From: Planctomycetaceae bacterium
GTDB taxonomy: Bacteria > Planctomycetota > Planctomycetia > Pirellulales > Thermoguttaceae
NCBI GenBank assembly: GCA_031279215.1
Contig: JAITIZ010000382.1
Span: 1 to 36,580, forward strand
DNA length: 36,580 nt
Direction: 5' to 3'
Below, piece by piece: positions 15,610 through 25,035 of the stretch; within the stretch, counting starts at the first letter, position 1; each line of letters begins with the position of its first letter. The notes below the pieces were generated by a model. It did not search any database and was not told where the DNA came from. It worked only from the letters and a program-made list of their open reading frames with translations. The position numbers and the translations under genes were made by a program.

Positions 15610-18411
15610 TTATTCTAATAATGGAATCGTGTATAACATCGGTTGACTTAAAGAGTCTGACGGTAATGGTGTTGCATGGATGGTTATTTCTTTTACACCT
15701 GATCTCAATAGTTCGCGTCCGTTTGGAATAGTATAAGTATATTCAACTCTGCCGAATCCTTGCCGTGTTACAAATGTTTGTAAATATTCACGTCCTCTTG
15801 CACGAAGTCTGCAAACATACGATCGCTCGCGTTCTCCGTTGTTTATAAACGCTTGTGTTACTTCAATATCTCCTGCTCGATTCATTCTTGATGAAAATTC
15901 TAATTTTACATCTTTCTCGCCGATATAAATTTCATCGTAAACTGCAAACTTGCGTTGAACCGTACCGGTCGTTGTTATGTCGATTCTAAATTTTTGCAAT
16001 CCTGTATTCGATTGTGAATTTAATATAATTCCAAAATCTGATTTGCCCGTTCCTCCTGAGTCCAAAGTAAGCGCAAGAGGAGACTTTATCCGCCATGTAT
16101 CTTCTCTCGGTTCGATAACAGAAAATTGAACCGCTGCCGGTAAATTTGTATCATTGACAAATGTAAACGGAATTCGCTCTTCATTGTTTGTCCGACTCGG
16201 AATTTCATCTCTATCTAACTTGAATCCTAACCGCATCCGAACTATATCTGCATCAAGTCCTCTTACAAAAATTGGAATCTGTCCTACTATTATTTTCTGA
16301 TTAGAGCCTTCTAATTCAGGCGTAATTCGTTTACCCCACACGTCAATTATTTCTACTTCCTCGCCAAGATATAAAGTTTCTGCCGTAGGTGAATTTTCTG
16401 AAGCCGAATCATTCCACACTACCATAACAGCGCCGCCGCCGAAATGATCAACGAAATTATAATTCTTACTCCGATTCGGTAACTTTATTTGTCCTAAATA
16501 ATCCCGCCCTGACAACAATACCGATGTTGTCCGCCATGCTAAAAAAATCTCATTCGGAGTTGCATCCGAATTTAAAACACCGCGTTGCTCACTAATCGGC
16601 TGCGATAAAAAAATCCCGTCAACTCCCGCAACTTTACTCACAACCATCTTGCGGACAATATCAGTGATACGTCCGGCTATATCATATTTATCACCCGATA
16701 AAATCGAAAGTGAAATCAATTTACGGACGTTAATAGCCGAAGACGCTTCTAAACTTTGTTCCAGATCAACCGCAGTCATTTCATCGGGAGTGTGAATTGA
16801 AACAAAATCACGCTGCACAAAATTACGTTTGTTTCCTGCTGTTGCTGTATCTTTCTCCGGCGTTGTTTGTGATTCAATATTTGTAAACGGAAACGGTTGC
16901 GTCCAATCCCACGCAACTCCAAGACTAAGCCCAAGATTCTTTCGATCAAAACTTCGTTGTATTTCACGAAATCGATTTTCAAAATTAGTAATATTTACTA
17001 CACTCAAATCATCATCTCCGGTCAATTGCCAATTTTTTATCAACAACGAATTTTCTTGAATTACCGGCTGAATCGCTTCCGTCCATGTTGTTACAGGAAC
17101 AGCAAAAATTGCAGCGGCATTAACTCTGCCTATTTTTATTTTATCTTTAACATTTTTCGGCACCGGCGATAACAGTCCCGTAAGCTGCATTCCCATAGGT
17201 GTAAATGTTTCACTTATCTGAAGGAACCGGCTGCGTTGTTTAGCGTCATCACCGCCTATCCACGCCGGAATTTTCAATTGCGATACTCCCGATAAACTTA
17301 ATTGTAAACGCCGATCATAAATTTCGTTTAAACTCCATCCGTCAAGATTCCAACCGAAAATTCCGTCTTGAGTAATTGCTGCCTGATCAATTACAACAAA
17401 CGTTATCGGCATAGAATTTCGTAATGAATCTTCAAAAAAAACTCCGGGCGGAAGATGTAATTTAGAAATATACGATTTCGGCGTTTCAACTCTAATTCGA
17501 TAAAACCCCGGTGAATTTATCGGTAACGGCGACCAAGATGCAACACCTTCAAAAACACTCCATCGATCATTTTTCGGCACAATGAACTGCGAAGCTGGTC
17601 TGTTACCAATAATCATTTCGATTTCACGGCTGGCTATCGGCTGCCCTAAAGCGTCTTCGATAATAAATTTCAATTTGTCTTGATCAGGATCAAATCCTGT
17701 CATCACACATTCGACCTCGATTCCGGTCTTGTCCGTGAAAATATGATGCTCATTAGACATCGATAATTTTACATTCGGACTTTCTTTTATTTCAACATTC
17801 GTGAAATAAACTTTCGCATTAAAATCGCGCCGCTCACTTTGAGTTGTCAATAATCCGATAGAAACAGAATCAATTTTTTCATCGTCCGCCCGAAACGGAC
17901 CTATAACAAGCTTCCGCCAACCGTCACTCGATTTGATACTTTCCGACCGAACCGTAACAATCGAATCGCCGCCTTCCTTACTATAAAAAGCTGCAAAAAT
18001 GAAAACATCATTAAAAACGATATTCTCCATAGACACAAACGCTGAAAACGTGTAACACATTCCGCGCCGAACTTTTATCTTTGGAGAAAATGCCGCCGCA
18101 CTGCCGCCTTCAATCGACATCCGTAACGCATTATTTCCAAATTGACTTCGATTTTCTACTATTCGTATATCGATATAATCAGGGAATTGAATATTACGTT
18201 CAATGCCGCGTTTTCGTGTCCAAGAATCGGGCCAACCGTCTTCATCGATATCGGCTGCTCTATCAAAAAGTGTCCGAAAGATCGTCCCGCCCGATCTAGT
18301 ATATCGCGGCAATTGACCGGGCAACGGTTTATCAGCACAATATATCGTTGCGCTAAATAAAAAAGAAATAACAATACAAATACAAAAAATAATTCTCAAT
18401 ATCATTCGCAC
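15610..18411 (-). CDS. Large exported protein of unknown function
   Basis: 933 aa from a GTG at 18411 (an ATG two codons later is possible; GAGAGA lies at better spacing for the GTG). Residues 1-26 are a signal peptide (MRMILRIIFCICIVISFLFS...YCA). After it, GGTIFRTLFDRAADIDEDGW has a calcium-loop-like Asp-rich turn. Residues about 85-210 resemble a carbohydrate-binding-type beta-sandwich (GNNALRMSIEGGSAAAFSPK). The middle contains GIFGWNLDGWSLNEIYDRRL and could hold a barrel-like fold, and the end is again beta-rich. I recognise no named family; a cell-surface or sugar-related role is only a guess. Inverted repeats flank the gene closely on both sides. Confidence 0.8.
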   Translation of the reverse strand: MRMILRIIFCICIVISFLFSATIYCADKPLPGQLPRYTRSGGTIFRTLFDRAADIDEDGWPDSWTRKRGIERNIQFPDYIDIRIVENRSQFGNNALRMSIEGGSAAAFSPKIKVRRGMCYTFSAFVSMENIVFNDVFIFAAFYSKEGGDSIVTVRSESIKSSDGWRKLVIGPFRADDEKIDSVSIGLLTTQSERRDFNAKVYFTNVEIKESPNVKLSMSNEHHIFTDKTGIEVECVMTGFDPDQDKLKFIIEDALGQPIASREIEMIIGNRPASQFIVPKNDRWSVFEGVASWSPLPINSPGFYRIRVETPKSYISKLHLPPGVFFEDSLRNSMPITFVVIDQAAITQDGIFGWNLDGWSLNEIYDRRLQLSLSGVSQLKIPAWIGGDDAKQRSRFLQISETFTPMGMQLTGLLSPVPKNVKDKIKIGRVNAAAIFAVPVTTWTEAIQPVIQENSLLIKNWQLTGDDDLSVVNITNFENRFREIQRSFDRKNLGLSLGVAWDWTQPFPFTNIESQTTPEKDTATAGNKRNFVQRDFVSIHTPDEMTAVDLEQSLEASSAINVRKLISLSILSGDKYDIAGRITDIVRKMVVSKVAGVDGIFLSQPISEQRGVLNSDATPNEIFLAWRTTSVLLSGRDYLGQIKLPNRSKNYNFVDHFGGGAVMVVWNDSASENSPTAETLYLGEEVEIIDVWGKRITPELEGSNQKIIVGQIPIFVRGLDADIVRMRLGFKLDRDEIPSRTNNEERIPFTFVNDTNLPAAVQFSVIEPREDTWRIKSPLALTLDSGGTGKSDFGIILNSQSNTGLQKFRIDITTTGTVQRKFAVYDEIYIGEKDVKLEFSSRMNRAGDIEVTQAFINNGERERSYVCRLRARGREYLQTFVTRQGFGRVEYTYTIPNGRELLRSGVKEITIHATPLPSDSLSQPMLYTIPLLE

Positions 18412-18452
18412 AAAATATCTCTCTTTCGTTATAAAATAATAATCAACAAAAA

Positions 18453-18518
18453 TAATATATACTTTTCACACTTTAAATTTCGGTATCGTTTTAAACTAAA
18501 ATCGCCCTGAAAGGGCGA
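18453..18518 (-). repeat. Right inverted repeat flanking the 933-aa gene
   Basis: The reverse complement matches 15537-15600: hairpin gccctttcagggc, then tttagtttaaaacga, accgaaatttaaagtgtgaa and agtatat, with a 2-base insertion and very few substitutions. It lies about 40 bases upstream of the gene's start. Confidence 0.88.
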
Positions 18519-18689
18519 TCGTATATTGTCTCAATATTAGTGATTAGTCCGCATTTATTTTTTAAACACGAAACACACGAAAAGCACGAAAAGGAATTGT
18601 ATATGATTTTCGTGTTTTTAAAAATCATTTCAATCATACAAATCACAAAAATCATAGTTCAGACAATTAACCTTATTTTTACCTAATTT
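18519..18689. terminator. Spacer with a possible terminator after the WD40 gene
   Basis: The phrase ttaaacacgaaa (near 18563) and its inverted form ttttcgtgtttttaaa (near 18608) can pair around about 35 bases, placed just after the WD40 stop on the minus strand with flanking A/T tracts. A factor-independent terminator is plausible but imperfect. Confidence 0.4.
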
Positions 18690-19922
18690 TCAATTTCTAG
18701 GTGAATCGTCCGATAATTCCCAAATCCGCGCGGTTTTATCCCCACTTGCCGTAACAATCTTTTTGCCATCGGGTGAAAACACAGCTGAGCTCACCGCATC
18801 GGTATGTCCTTTGAATGCTTTTAATTCTTTTCCCGTTTCTGCGTCCCAAATCCGCGCGGTTTTATCATAACTTGCCGTAACAATCGTTTTGCTATCGGGT
18901 GAAAACACAGCAGAATACACCCAATCGGTATGTCCTTCGAGAGCTTTTAATTCTTTTCCCGTTTCCGCGTCCCAAATCCGCGCGGTGTCATCACCACTTG
19001 CCGTAACAATCTTTTTGCTATCGGGTGAAAACACAGCAGACCGCACCAATTCGGTATGTCCTTTGAGTGCTTTTAATTCTTTTCCCGTTTCCGCGTCCCA
19101 AATCCGCGCGGTTTTATCAAAACTTGCCGTAACAATCGTTTTGCCATCGGGTGAAAACTCAGCAGACCAAACAGTTTCTGTATGTCCTTTGAGTACATTT
19201 AATTCTTTTCCCGTTTCCGCATCCCAAATCCGCGCGGTGTCATCCCAACTTGCCGTAACAATCTTTTTGCCATCGGGTGAAAACACAGCAGATATCACAT
19301 TGTAGGTATGTCCTTTGAGTGCATTTAATTCTTTTCCCGTTTCCGCGTCCCAAATCCGCGCGGTGTCATCCCAACTTGCCGTAACAATCTTTTTGCCATC
19401 GGGAGAAAACACAGCAGAAAGCACCTCTTTGGTATGTCCTTTGAGTGCATTTAATTCTTTTCCCGTTTCCGCGTCCCAAATCAGCGCGGTGTTATCATAA
19501 CTTGCCGTAACAATCTTTTTGCCATCGGGTGAAAACACAGCAGAATACACCCCTTTGGTATGTCCTTCGAGTTTGATATATTCCTTAATATATTCCAGAA
19601 TATTTTCTTCAGTAGAATTGTTTGTTGGAACTTCCGCAGTTGAATTTGTTGGTTGCGCCGGAATATTTTCATTAATAGCAGTGTCAGTGTTGGTCGCATT
19701 GTCGTTGTTATCTTTGTCATTGCGGTTCAGTATTCCCACAAAAATAATTAAACACACCAACGCAACTATTCCCAATAGTGCAAACAAAGATTTTGTTACT
19801 TTTCCTTTAAAAAACTGATTCGCATCAGTACGATCAGAACTATCTTGACTTGTCGGCACAATTGTTGCCGCATTAAATATATCGCTATTCGATGGAGAAT
19901 TTTTGTCTTGGTTGTTGGACAT
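18690..19922 (-). CDS. Membrane-anchored seven-repeat WD40 propeller with near-identical blades
   Basis: 410 aa from an ATG at 19922. An N-terminal polar segment (1-44, KGKVTK just before the membrane) precedes one transmembrane helix (about 45-66, SLFALLGIVALVCLIIFVGIL), then an Asn/Thr-rich linker and seven WD40 repeats of 42 aa from residue 118 to the end. The charge pattern suggests the propeller lies outside the cytoplasmic membrane. Repeats share SAVFSPDGKKIVTAS and TARIWDAETGKEL almost exactly. Differences concentrate after GHT (KG, KE, YN, ET, EL, DW, DA), at the residue after the next Val (Y, L, I, W, R, Y, S), and after TAS (Y, W, W, F, G, Y, G). Seven blades close one propeller. 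It probably binds a protein partner that is not identifiable here. Confidence 0.9.
   Translation of the reverse strand: MSNNQDKNSPSNSDIFNAATIVPTSQDSSDRTDANQFFKGKVTKSLFALLGIVALVCLIIFVGILNRNDKDNNDNATNTDTAINENIPAQPTNSTAEVPTNNSTEENILEYIKEYIKLEGHTKGVYSAVFSPDGKKIVTASYDNTALIWDAETGKELNALKGHTKEVLSAVFSPDGKKIVTASWDDTARIWDAETGKELNALKGHTYNVISAVFSPDGKKIVTASWDDTARIWDAETGKELNVLKGHTETVWSAEFSPDGKTIVTASFDKTARIWDAETGKELKALKGHTELVRSAVFSPDSKKIVTASGDDTARIWDAETGKELKALEGHTDWVYSAVFSPDSKTIVTASYDKTARIWDAETGKELKAFKGHTDAVSSAVFSPDGKKIVTASGDKTARIWELSDDSPRN
18705..19571 (-). repeat. 126-bp tandem repeat encoding WD40 blades, seven copies
   Basis: The coding DNA is repeated with a 126-base period, and the strings encoding TASxDxTARIWDAETGKEL are almost identical base for base between copies, including third positions. 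That indicates recent duplication or ongoing conversion. The last copy diverges after RIWEL. Confidence 0.93.
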
Positions 19923-20592
19923 AATAGTAAGGGTATTTTCTCTAAAAAGGGTATTTAAGATTGGTTAGTATTTATGTAAATCGTAATTTATTATTTTTAC
20001 GAAACAAGCCCCCCTTTCTTTAATGCAAAGGACAAGACTTATTGTCAAAGGATTGTAGCGAAAACAAGTATAACACAGTATCGCAATTTAATCAATGATT
20101 ATGCTGCCCTTTCAGAACGACAGAAAAGACTAATCAATCATCGGTAAAAAAGTTATCAAAATAGGCAGTTACGGCAATAATTCCGCTTGCGGCACTCTCC
20201 ACTCTCCACTCTCCACTCTCCACTATCAACTATCAACTACTATACTGCCCTTTCATGGCGAATACATTTTTAAACTCAAATAAAAATTTCACTGATATAT
20301 TACTTATTTTTTATTCTTTAATTTTTAGCAATAACTTGTTGTTCAGAAAAATGATAGACTTTGATTGACTTTGATAGACTTTAATATTATAATGGTACCG
20401 TTGTTTTGAGTTATGCCGTGCATTGTATGTTGCACAACATCTTTGTTATCAAAGAGTTATGGTAAATCATGCCCTAAAATAATATTTTAGCCGCAGGATT
20501 GACTGCCTTATGATTAAGATGTCTGATGATAAACAATAAGATCGCTACTGAATAGTTACGTTTTATTTTATTTGCGTTTTATTTTATTTGCA
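19923..20592. other. Intergenic region with a heptad microsatellite and a 16-bp duplication
   Basis: No gene is seen in 670 bases. A heptad repeat, cactctc four times then cactatc and aactatc, covers 20193-20234; it is preceded by acggcaataattccgc, which recurs as acggcaataattctgc near 22970. Two agactttgattgacttt-like units lie near 20350-20385. Directly before tmk, gttttattttatttgc is duplicated in tandem (20560-20591). Partial gccctttca hairpin words occur near 20104 and 20244. Confidence 0.6.
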
Positions 20593-21243
20593 ATGTTTAT
20601 AACACTTGATGGCGGTGATGGTTGCGGTAAAAGTACCCAACAAAAACGGCTGGGGCATCGTTTCCAATCACAAGGTTATGAGGTCGTGTTGTGTCATGAT
20701 CCGGGCAGCACTGCTCTCGGTAACGAAATTCGACATATTCTTTTACATGGTCACGAACTCAGAATTGATAACAAAACAGAAATGTTTTTGTTCATGGCAG
20801 CACGTGCACAAATGGTTGAAGAAGTCATTCGTCCAGCTCTTAATGAAAAAAAAATTGTTATTTCGGATCGGTTTTTGCTTTCGAATTTTGTTTATCAAGG
20901 TTACGCCGGCGGTATTCCGTTGGATACTCTGGAAACGGTTGGTCAGATCGCTGTTGAAGATATTATGCCGGATCTGGCGGTTATTCTTGATATTCCGTAC
21001 GAAATTGCTGCTCAACGAATCGGAAACCGTAATGCATCTGACCGCATGGAACAGAAAGGCGAAAAATATCACCGCCAAGTACGGAATGGGTTTTTACAAT
21101 ACGCAGCAATTCACCCCAACCGCTATGTGGTTATAGATGCCGTTCCGCCGCCAAATAATGTAGAAATGGCAATCCAAAATGTTATCCATGAACGTTACGG
21201 TATTGATTTTTCATTCCCGTTAAGTGAAAACAGTAACAGCTAA
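20593..21243 (+). CDS. tmk: Thymidylate kinase
   Basis: 216 aa. The ATG at 20593 is chosen because MFITLDGGDGCGKST begins exactly as the family does; seven codons of open frame upstream come from the 16-bp duplication. It phosphorylates dTMP to dTDP with ATP. Motifs: P-loop GGDGCGKST (7-15), the DR motif in ISDRFLLSNFVYQG (Asp92-Arg93), and a LID region with NASDRMEQKGEKYHRQVRNGF. Length is normal for bacterial TMPK. No Shine-Dalgarno is visible: the 30 bases before the ATG are two copies of an AT-rich 16-mer. It is 87 bases from the next gene on the same strand. Confidence 0.93.
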   Translation: MFITLDGGDGCGKSTQQKRLGHRFQSQGYEVVLCHDPGSTALGNEIRHILLHGHELRIDNKTEMFLFMAARAQMVEEVIRPALNEKKIVISDRFLLSNFVYQGYAGGIPLDTLETVGQIAVEDIMPDLAVILDIPYEIAAQRIGNRNASDRMEQKGEKYHRQVRNGFLQYAAIHPNRYVVIDAVPPPNNVEMAIQNVIHERYGIDFSFPLSENSNS

Positions 21244-21330
21244 ATTTGCAAGTGTAAAATAGAAAAAATACAACAAAAACCAAACAAGTAAAAATTTGTA
21301 TATTTTTAAACCCTTTAACATTTATGAGTT

Positions 21331-22905
21331 ATGAAAAAGTTACCGATAGGAATACAATCATTTGAAGATTTACGCAGCAACAATTATTTGTATGTAGATA
21401 AAACCGAAATCATTCATCGTATGATTACAACCGGAAAGATTTATTTTCTTTCCCGTCCTCGCCGGTTTGGGAAATCGTTGTTGTTAAGTACGTTGGAGGC
21501 GATATTCAAAGGTCAGAAGGAATTGTTTGAAGGACTTTATATCTACGACCAATGGGATTGGTTACAATATTATCCGGTTATCAGAATCGACTGGACGCAG
21601 ATCAATCATTCTACTGCGGATAAAATGGAAACCAGTTTATGTAGGTATTTGTACAATATTGCCTCAAAATATAAAATGACACTTCACAGTAACATCGCTT
21701 CCGATTGTTTTAATGAACTCATAACGTCTTTGCACGAACAAACCAATAAGAAAGTCGTTATTCTGATTGACGAGTACGATAAACCAATTACGAGTCATCT
21801 TTTTGATTCCCAGTTGGATGTTATTCGCCAATCGGTACATGATTTTTATCAGGTGATGAAAGGAGCTGATGAATACATACAGTTTATTTTTCTTACGGGA
21901 GTCTCACGATTTTCGGGATTATCTGTTTTTTCGGCATTGAATAATTTGAACGATATTACTTTGCATGACCAATTCGTTTCGATATGCGGATATACGCAGG
22001 ATGAATTGGAAAGTAATTTTTCCGATTATATTGATACAACAGCCGAACATTTGAAGATGACCAAAGAATATTTATTGGAACGAATTCGTTATTGGTACAA
22101 TGGTTATACTTGGGACGGGAAAACTTCTATCTACAATCCGTTTTCGACATTGATGTTCTTTTATTCCAAATATTTTAACGATTATTGGTTTAACACGGGT
22201 ACTCCGACCTTCCTGATTGACACGATTCAACGCCATAACCGTACGGAAACAATGTTGGAACCGTTTGTTGTTGACAGTGCTATGTTTAGAGGTTATAACC
22301 CGCCGGATATTGATGAAGTACCATTATTGTTTCAGACGGGTTATTTAACGATCAAACATCTAGAGTTGTTTGATGGGATCCCGCGTTATACGCTTGGTGT
22401 TCCCAATTCGGAAGTGAATAAGGCTTTTCTGACATGTTTATTGAGAGCCTACGGAAAATACCCCGGTTATCGGATCGATAACTTACGTATGACAATGGAA
22501 CGGCAGATAACGAATTGTGATGAAGCGGGTTTTGCCAATAGTCTTGAAGTGATGATTGCTGCGGTTCCTTATGAACTTCACCGTACCGACGAAGCCTATT
22601 ATCATACAATGATGTTAATATGGATGCGTTTACTCGGTTTTGAAGTACACGGCGAAACCCCAAACAATCGCGGACGTTCCGACGCCGTTTGGGAACAATC
22701 CGGCGTAACAGTTATTGCCGAAATAAAATATCACGCCAAAAAGAGAATAAACACCTTACTCAAAGAAGCAATGAAACCAATCCATGAACGGCGTTATTAT
22801 AACAAATATTCTGGAAGAGTAATTCTTCTAGGGATTGCTTTTTCCAGACAAAATGTCGGGTGTAAAATGGAAGAATTGAATTATAAACCGTTGTGTCAGC
22901 AATAA
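21331..22905 (+). CDS. AAA-ATPase-like / PD-(D/E)XK nuclease fusion protein
   Basis: 524 aa, ATG at 21331. The N-terminal half is an AAA-ATPase-like domain (Pfam PF09820 type): LPIGIQSFEDLRSNNYLYVDKT, Walker A RPRRFGKSLLLS (Gly47-Lys48-Ser49) and Walker B VVILIDEYDKPI. The C-terminal part has the PD-(D/E)XK nuclease core (PF08011 type): a catalytic Asp in GRSDAVW and Glu-x-Lys in VIAEIKYH. Such proteins are numerous in gut Bacteroidetes and other anaerobes and spread horizontally; their role is poorly known, with mobile-element or defence functions suggested. Length and motifs look intact, so it is probably active. Its link with tmk is likely only positional. Confidence 0.9.
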   Translation: MKKLPIGIQSFEDLRSNNYLYVDKTEIIHRMITTGKIYFLSRPRRFGKSLLLSTLEAIFKGQKELFEGLYIYDQWDWLQYYPVIRIDWTQINHSTADKMETSLCRYLYNIASKYKMTLHSNIASDCFNELITSLHEQTNKKVVILIDEYDKPITSHLFDSQLDVIRQSVHDFYQVMKGADEYIQFIFLTGVSRFSGLSVFSALNNLNDITLHDQFVSICGYTQDELESNFSDYIDTTAEHLKMTKEYLLERIRYWYNGYTWDGKTSIYNPFSTLMFFYSKYFNDYWFNTGTPTFLIDTIQRHNRTETMLEPFVVDSAMFRGYNPPDIDEVPLLFQTGYLTIKHLELFDGIPRYTLGVPNSEVNKAFLTCLLRAYGKYPGYRIDNLRMTMERQITNCDEAGFANSLEVMIAAVPYELHRTDEAYYHTMMLIWMRLLGFEVHGETPNNRGRSDAVWEQSGVTVIAEIKYHAKKRINTLLKEAMKPIHERRYYNKYSGRVILLGIAFSRQNVGCKMEELNYKPLCQQ

Positions 22906-23012
22906 CCGACTTTTTAGTTGAACGTGGAAAAGTGCCGCATACGAATTACCGGATTACCGTCCAAAAACGGCAATAATTCTGCATACGGCACTTTCCGCTA
23001 TCAATTCTCAAC

Positions 23013-23372
23013 CTAGATAGTTTGTTTAATGAGTTCCAAAAGTACATCAATTGGAAACGGTTTACGAATATAACCATCAATTCCCAAACTTTCAGCATAC
23101 GCCTTATGGCGTTCTCCTTCATTTGCTGTAATCATAATGACTCGGATGGGATAAAAATGGGATTGCCGCAGCGTTTCGAGAATAAGAAAGCCGCTTCGTT
23201 TGGGCATCATAATATCAAGAATCACCAAATCCGGTTTTTCTTTATTGACCATTATCAGACCCTGATCGCCGTCAAAAGAGACAACAACATCATATCCGGC
23301 TGCTTCCAAAGCAATCCGAATTGATTCAATAATCTCACGATCATCATCAACAATTAGTATTTTCTTTTTCAT
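23013..23372 (-). CDS. Single-domain response regulator (CheY-like receiver)
   Basis: 119 aa, a receiver domain only. The acidic pocket is Asp9-Asp10-Asp11 (ILIVDDDRE), the phospho-acceptor is Asp53 (LVILDIMMP), and the switch residues are Thr82 (MITA) and Lys104 (IRKPF). With no output domain it must act by protein contact, either as a phosphorelay intermediate or on a partner elsewhere. No histidine kinase is in the window. The start (MKKKILIVDDD) is canonical, though no Shine-Dalgarno is visible. Confidence 0.93.
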   Translation of the reverse strand: MKKKILIVDDDREIIESIRIALEAAGYDVVVSFDGDQGLIMVNKEKPDLVILDIMMPKRSGFLILETLRQSHFYPIRVIMITANEGERHKAYAESLGIDGYIRKPFPIDVLLELIKQTI

Positions 23373-23785
23373 ATTAGTCAGGTGGGAATAAGGGAGGCGG
23401 GATATTGGACAGGTAATGTTACGATTTTACTTTCCAAATGATATTTCCGTAAGTCAAAATAATGATATTGTGATCGATTACAGTATTTATCAAAAAAAGG
23501 ACTTAACGGATACATGATATTGGGGCGGGACATAAAAAGTTGTGAATAATTACGGAAGGCTGAAAAAAACCGGTAGGAATGACACCTGTTCAATAACAAA
23601 TCGTTTTCAGGTACAAACCGCACACACTGTTTGTTAAGCCGTTGCTAATTATAATAATGGAACAAGAAAAGGTATGAAGGTTAATTTTGTTTGTATTCTT
23701 TATTGTCCGCCCCCAATCCGGTAATCCCAACCATGTTTTGATTCATGTTTTGGTTATTGGGGGAGGGCAATGATGAATTTTAAGA
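23373..23785. other. Intergenic region without a convincing gene
   Basis: An 81-codon frame on the minus strand (23378-23623, GTG start) is present but has no ribosome binding site and an Arg/Tyr/Phe-heavy composition with no family resemblance; it is probably chance. No repeat of note was seen. Confidence 0.4.
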
Positions 23786-24883
23786 TTATTTTGGTTTTAC
23801 TTTTCGGTTAAGTTCCGGGTCTTTTGCGAGCGGTAACTTGACAATTTGACCGGATTCGGCGGCTTTGTAAATTCCGAGAATGATTTCAACACTTCGGCGT
23901 CCTTCGTTGCCGTCAACGAGCAATTCTTCTTTGCCTTCAATTGCGGCAATCATATTCGCAAAGAGTTTGGCGTGACCGGTGAAGTTAATTGCGGACGGGT
24001 CAGCCGCACCGCCGCCGCCGGATTGACGGTAAGTCATTGCCTCACGAATCTCTGCATCTTCCGGTGCGGAAACGGCAAAATCCCATTTGACAATATCTTC
24101 TTCTTCCAGAACAGCCGAACCTTTGGAACCGCTGATTTCAACCCGTTTCAAATAACCCGGGTAAGAAGCGGTGGTTCCGACAATTGTTCCTAAAGCTCCA
24201 TTGGCGAATTTCAGTGTTGCAACCGCAACGTCTTCAACTTCAATACGTTCATGGGCTAACAGAGCGGTGTGAGCGGAAATTTCGACGACAGGTCCCATGA
24301 GCCAGGTTAAAAGGTCAATGGTATGAATTGCCTGATTCATCAATGCCCCGCCGCCGTCAAGTTCCCAAGTTCCTCGCCATGCTCCGCTATCATAATATTC
24401 TTGAGTTCGGTACCATTTGACAATAGCATCGCCCAGTGTTAAACGCCCAAAACGTCCGGTGTCAATTGCTTTTTTGATTTTTTGTGAGGAATCATGAAAC
24501 CGGCTATGAAAAACGGTGGCGAGTTTAATGTTTGACTTTTGGCATGCCGTAATAATTTGACCGCAACGTTCCAGTGTAATTTCGAGCGGTTTTTCGACGA
24601 TTAGATGTTTACCGGCTTCTGCTGCTGCCAGAGCCGGTTCGATATGGGATCCGCTGGGAGTTCCGATTGTTACAATATCGATACGGTCATCCGCAAGAAA
24701 TTCTTTGAAACCGTGATAGGCTTTGCAACTGGAATATTGAGACGCTAAGCGGTCTGCCGATTGCGGAACCATATCGTAACAAGCAATAAGCGTTCCGCCG
24801 GCTGCCTCAATCGCTTTCGCATGAAAACCGGCAATCATGCCGCAACCAATAATTCCAAAATTTTTTGTCGATTGTTTAGCCAT
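23786..24883 (-). CDS. Gfo/Idh/MocA-family oxidoreductase (1)
   Basis: 365 aa, ATG at 24883. The N-terminal Rossmann fold is NFGIIGCGMIAGFHAKAIEAA, with YHGFKEFLADDRIDIVTIGTPSGSH and the family's EKP motif in LIVEKPLEITLERC. The C-terminal alpha/beta domain includes GGGALMNQAIHTIDLLTWLMG, where a catalytic or substrate-binding His is usual. These enzymes oxidise or reduce sugars, inositols or sugar acids with NAD(P); planctomycetes carry dozens, so the substrate cannot be read. It lies 152 bases downstream of a second family member, which may be co-transcribed. Confidence 0.9.
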   Translation of the reverse strand: MAKQSTKNFGIIGCGMIAGFHAKAIEAAGGTLIACYDMVPQSADRLASQYSSCKAYHGFKEFLADDRIDIVTIGTPSGSHIEPALAAAEAGKHLIVEKPLEITLERCGQIITACQKSNIKLATVFHSRFHDSSQKIKKAIDTGRFGRLTLGDAIVKWYRTQEYYDSGAWRGTWELDGGGALMNQAIHTIDLLTWLMGPVVEISAHTALLAHERIEVEDVAVATLKFANGALGTIVGTTASYPGYLKRVEISGSKGSAVLEEEDIVKWDFAVSAPEDAEIREAMTYRQSGGGGAADPSAINFTGHAKLFANMIAAIEGKEELLVDGNEGRRSVEIILGIYKAAESGQIVKLPLAKDPELNRKVKPK

Positions 24884-25035
24884 GATTTATGTTCAAGCTA
24901 TTAAATTTTTTTGCAACTAATAATAAAACACGAATACTAACTAATATACAGGCAACCCGTTGCTAAATATACAACACTGAATACAACAACGGTTCCAATA
25001 CCGTCAGATTTTGAGTAATTTAATTATCTGACAAG

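Noticed and set aside
18889-19500. Plus-strand frames of 138 and 61 codons with repeated motifs (SGENTAEYT, AFNSFPVSASQIRAV)
   Set aside because: They are the antisense of the WD40 repeats; the apparent protein repeats merely mirror the 126-bp coding period.
22352-22663. 103-codon minus-strand frame within the AAA-ATPase/nuclease gene
   Set aside because: It is antisense to a conserved coding region and lacks recognisable motifs.
23378-23623. 81-codon minus-strand frame upstream of the response regulator
   Set aside because: GTG start without ribosome site, odd composition and no recognised motif; probably chance in a gap.
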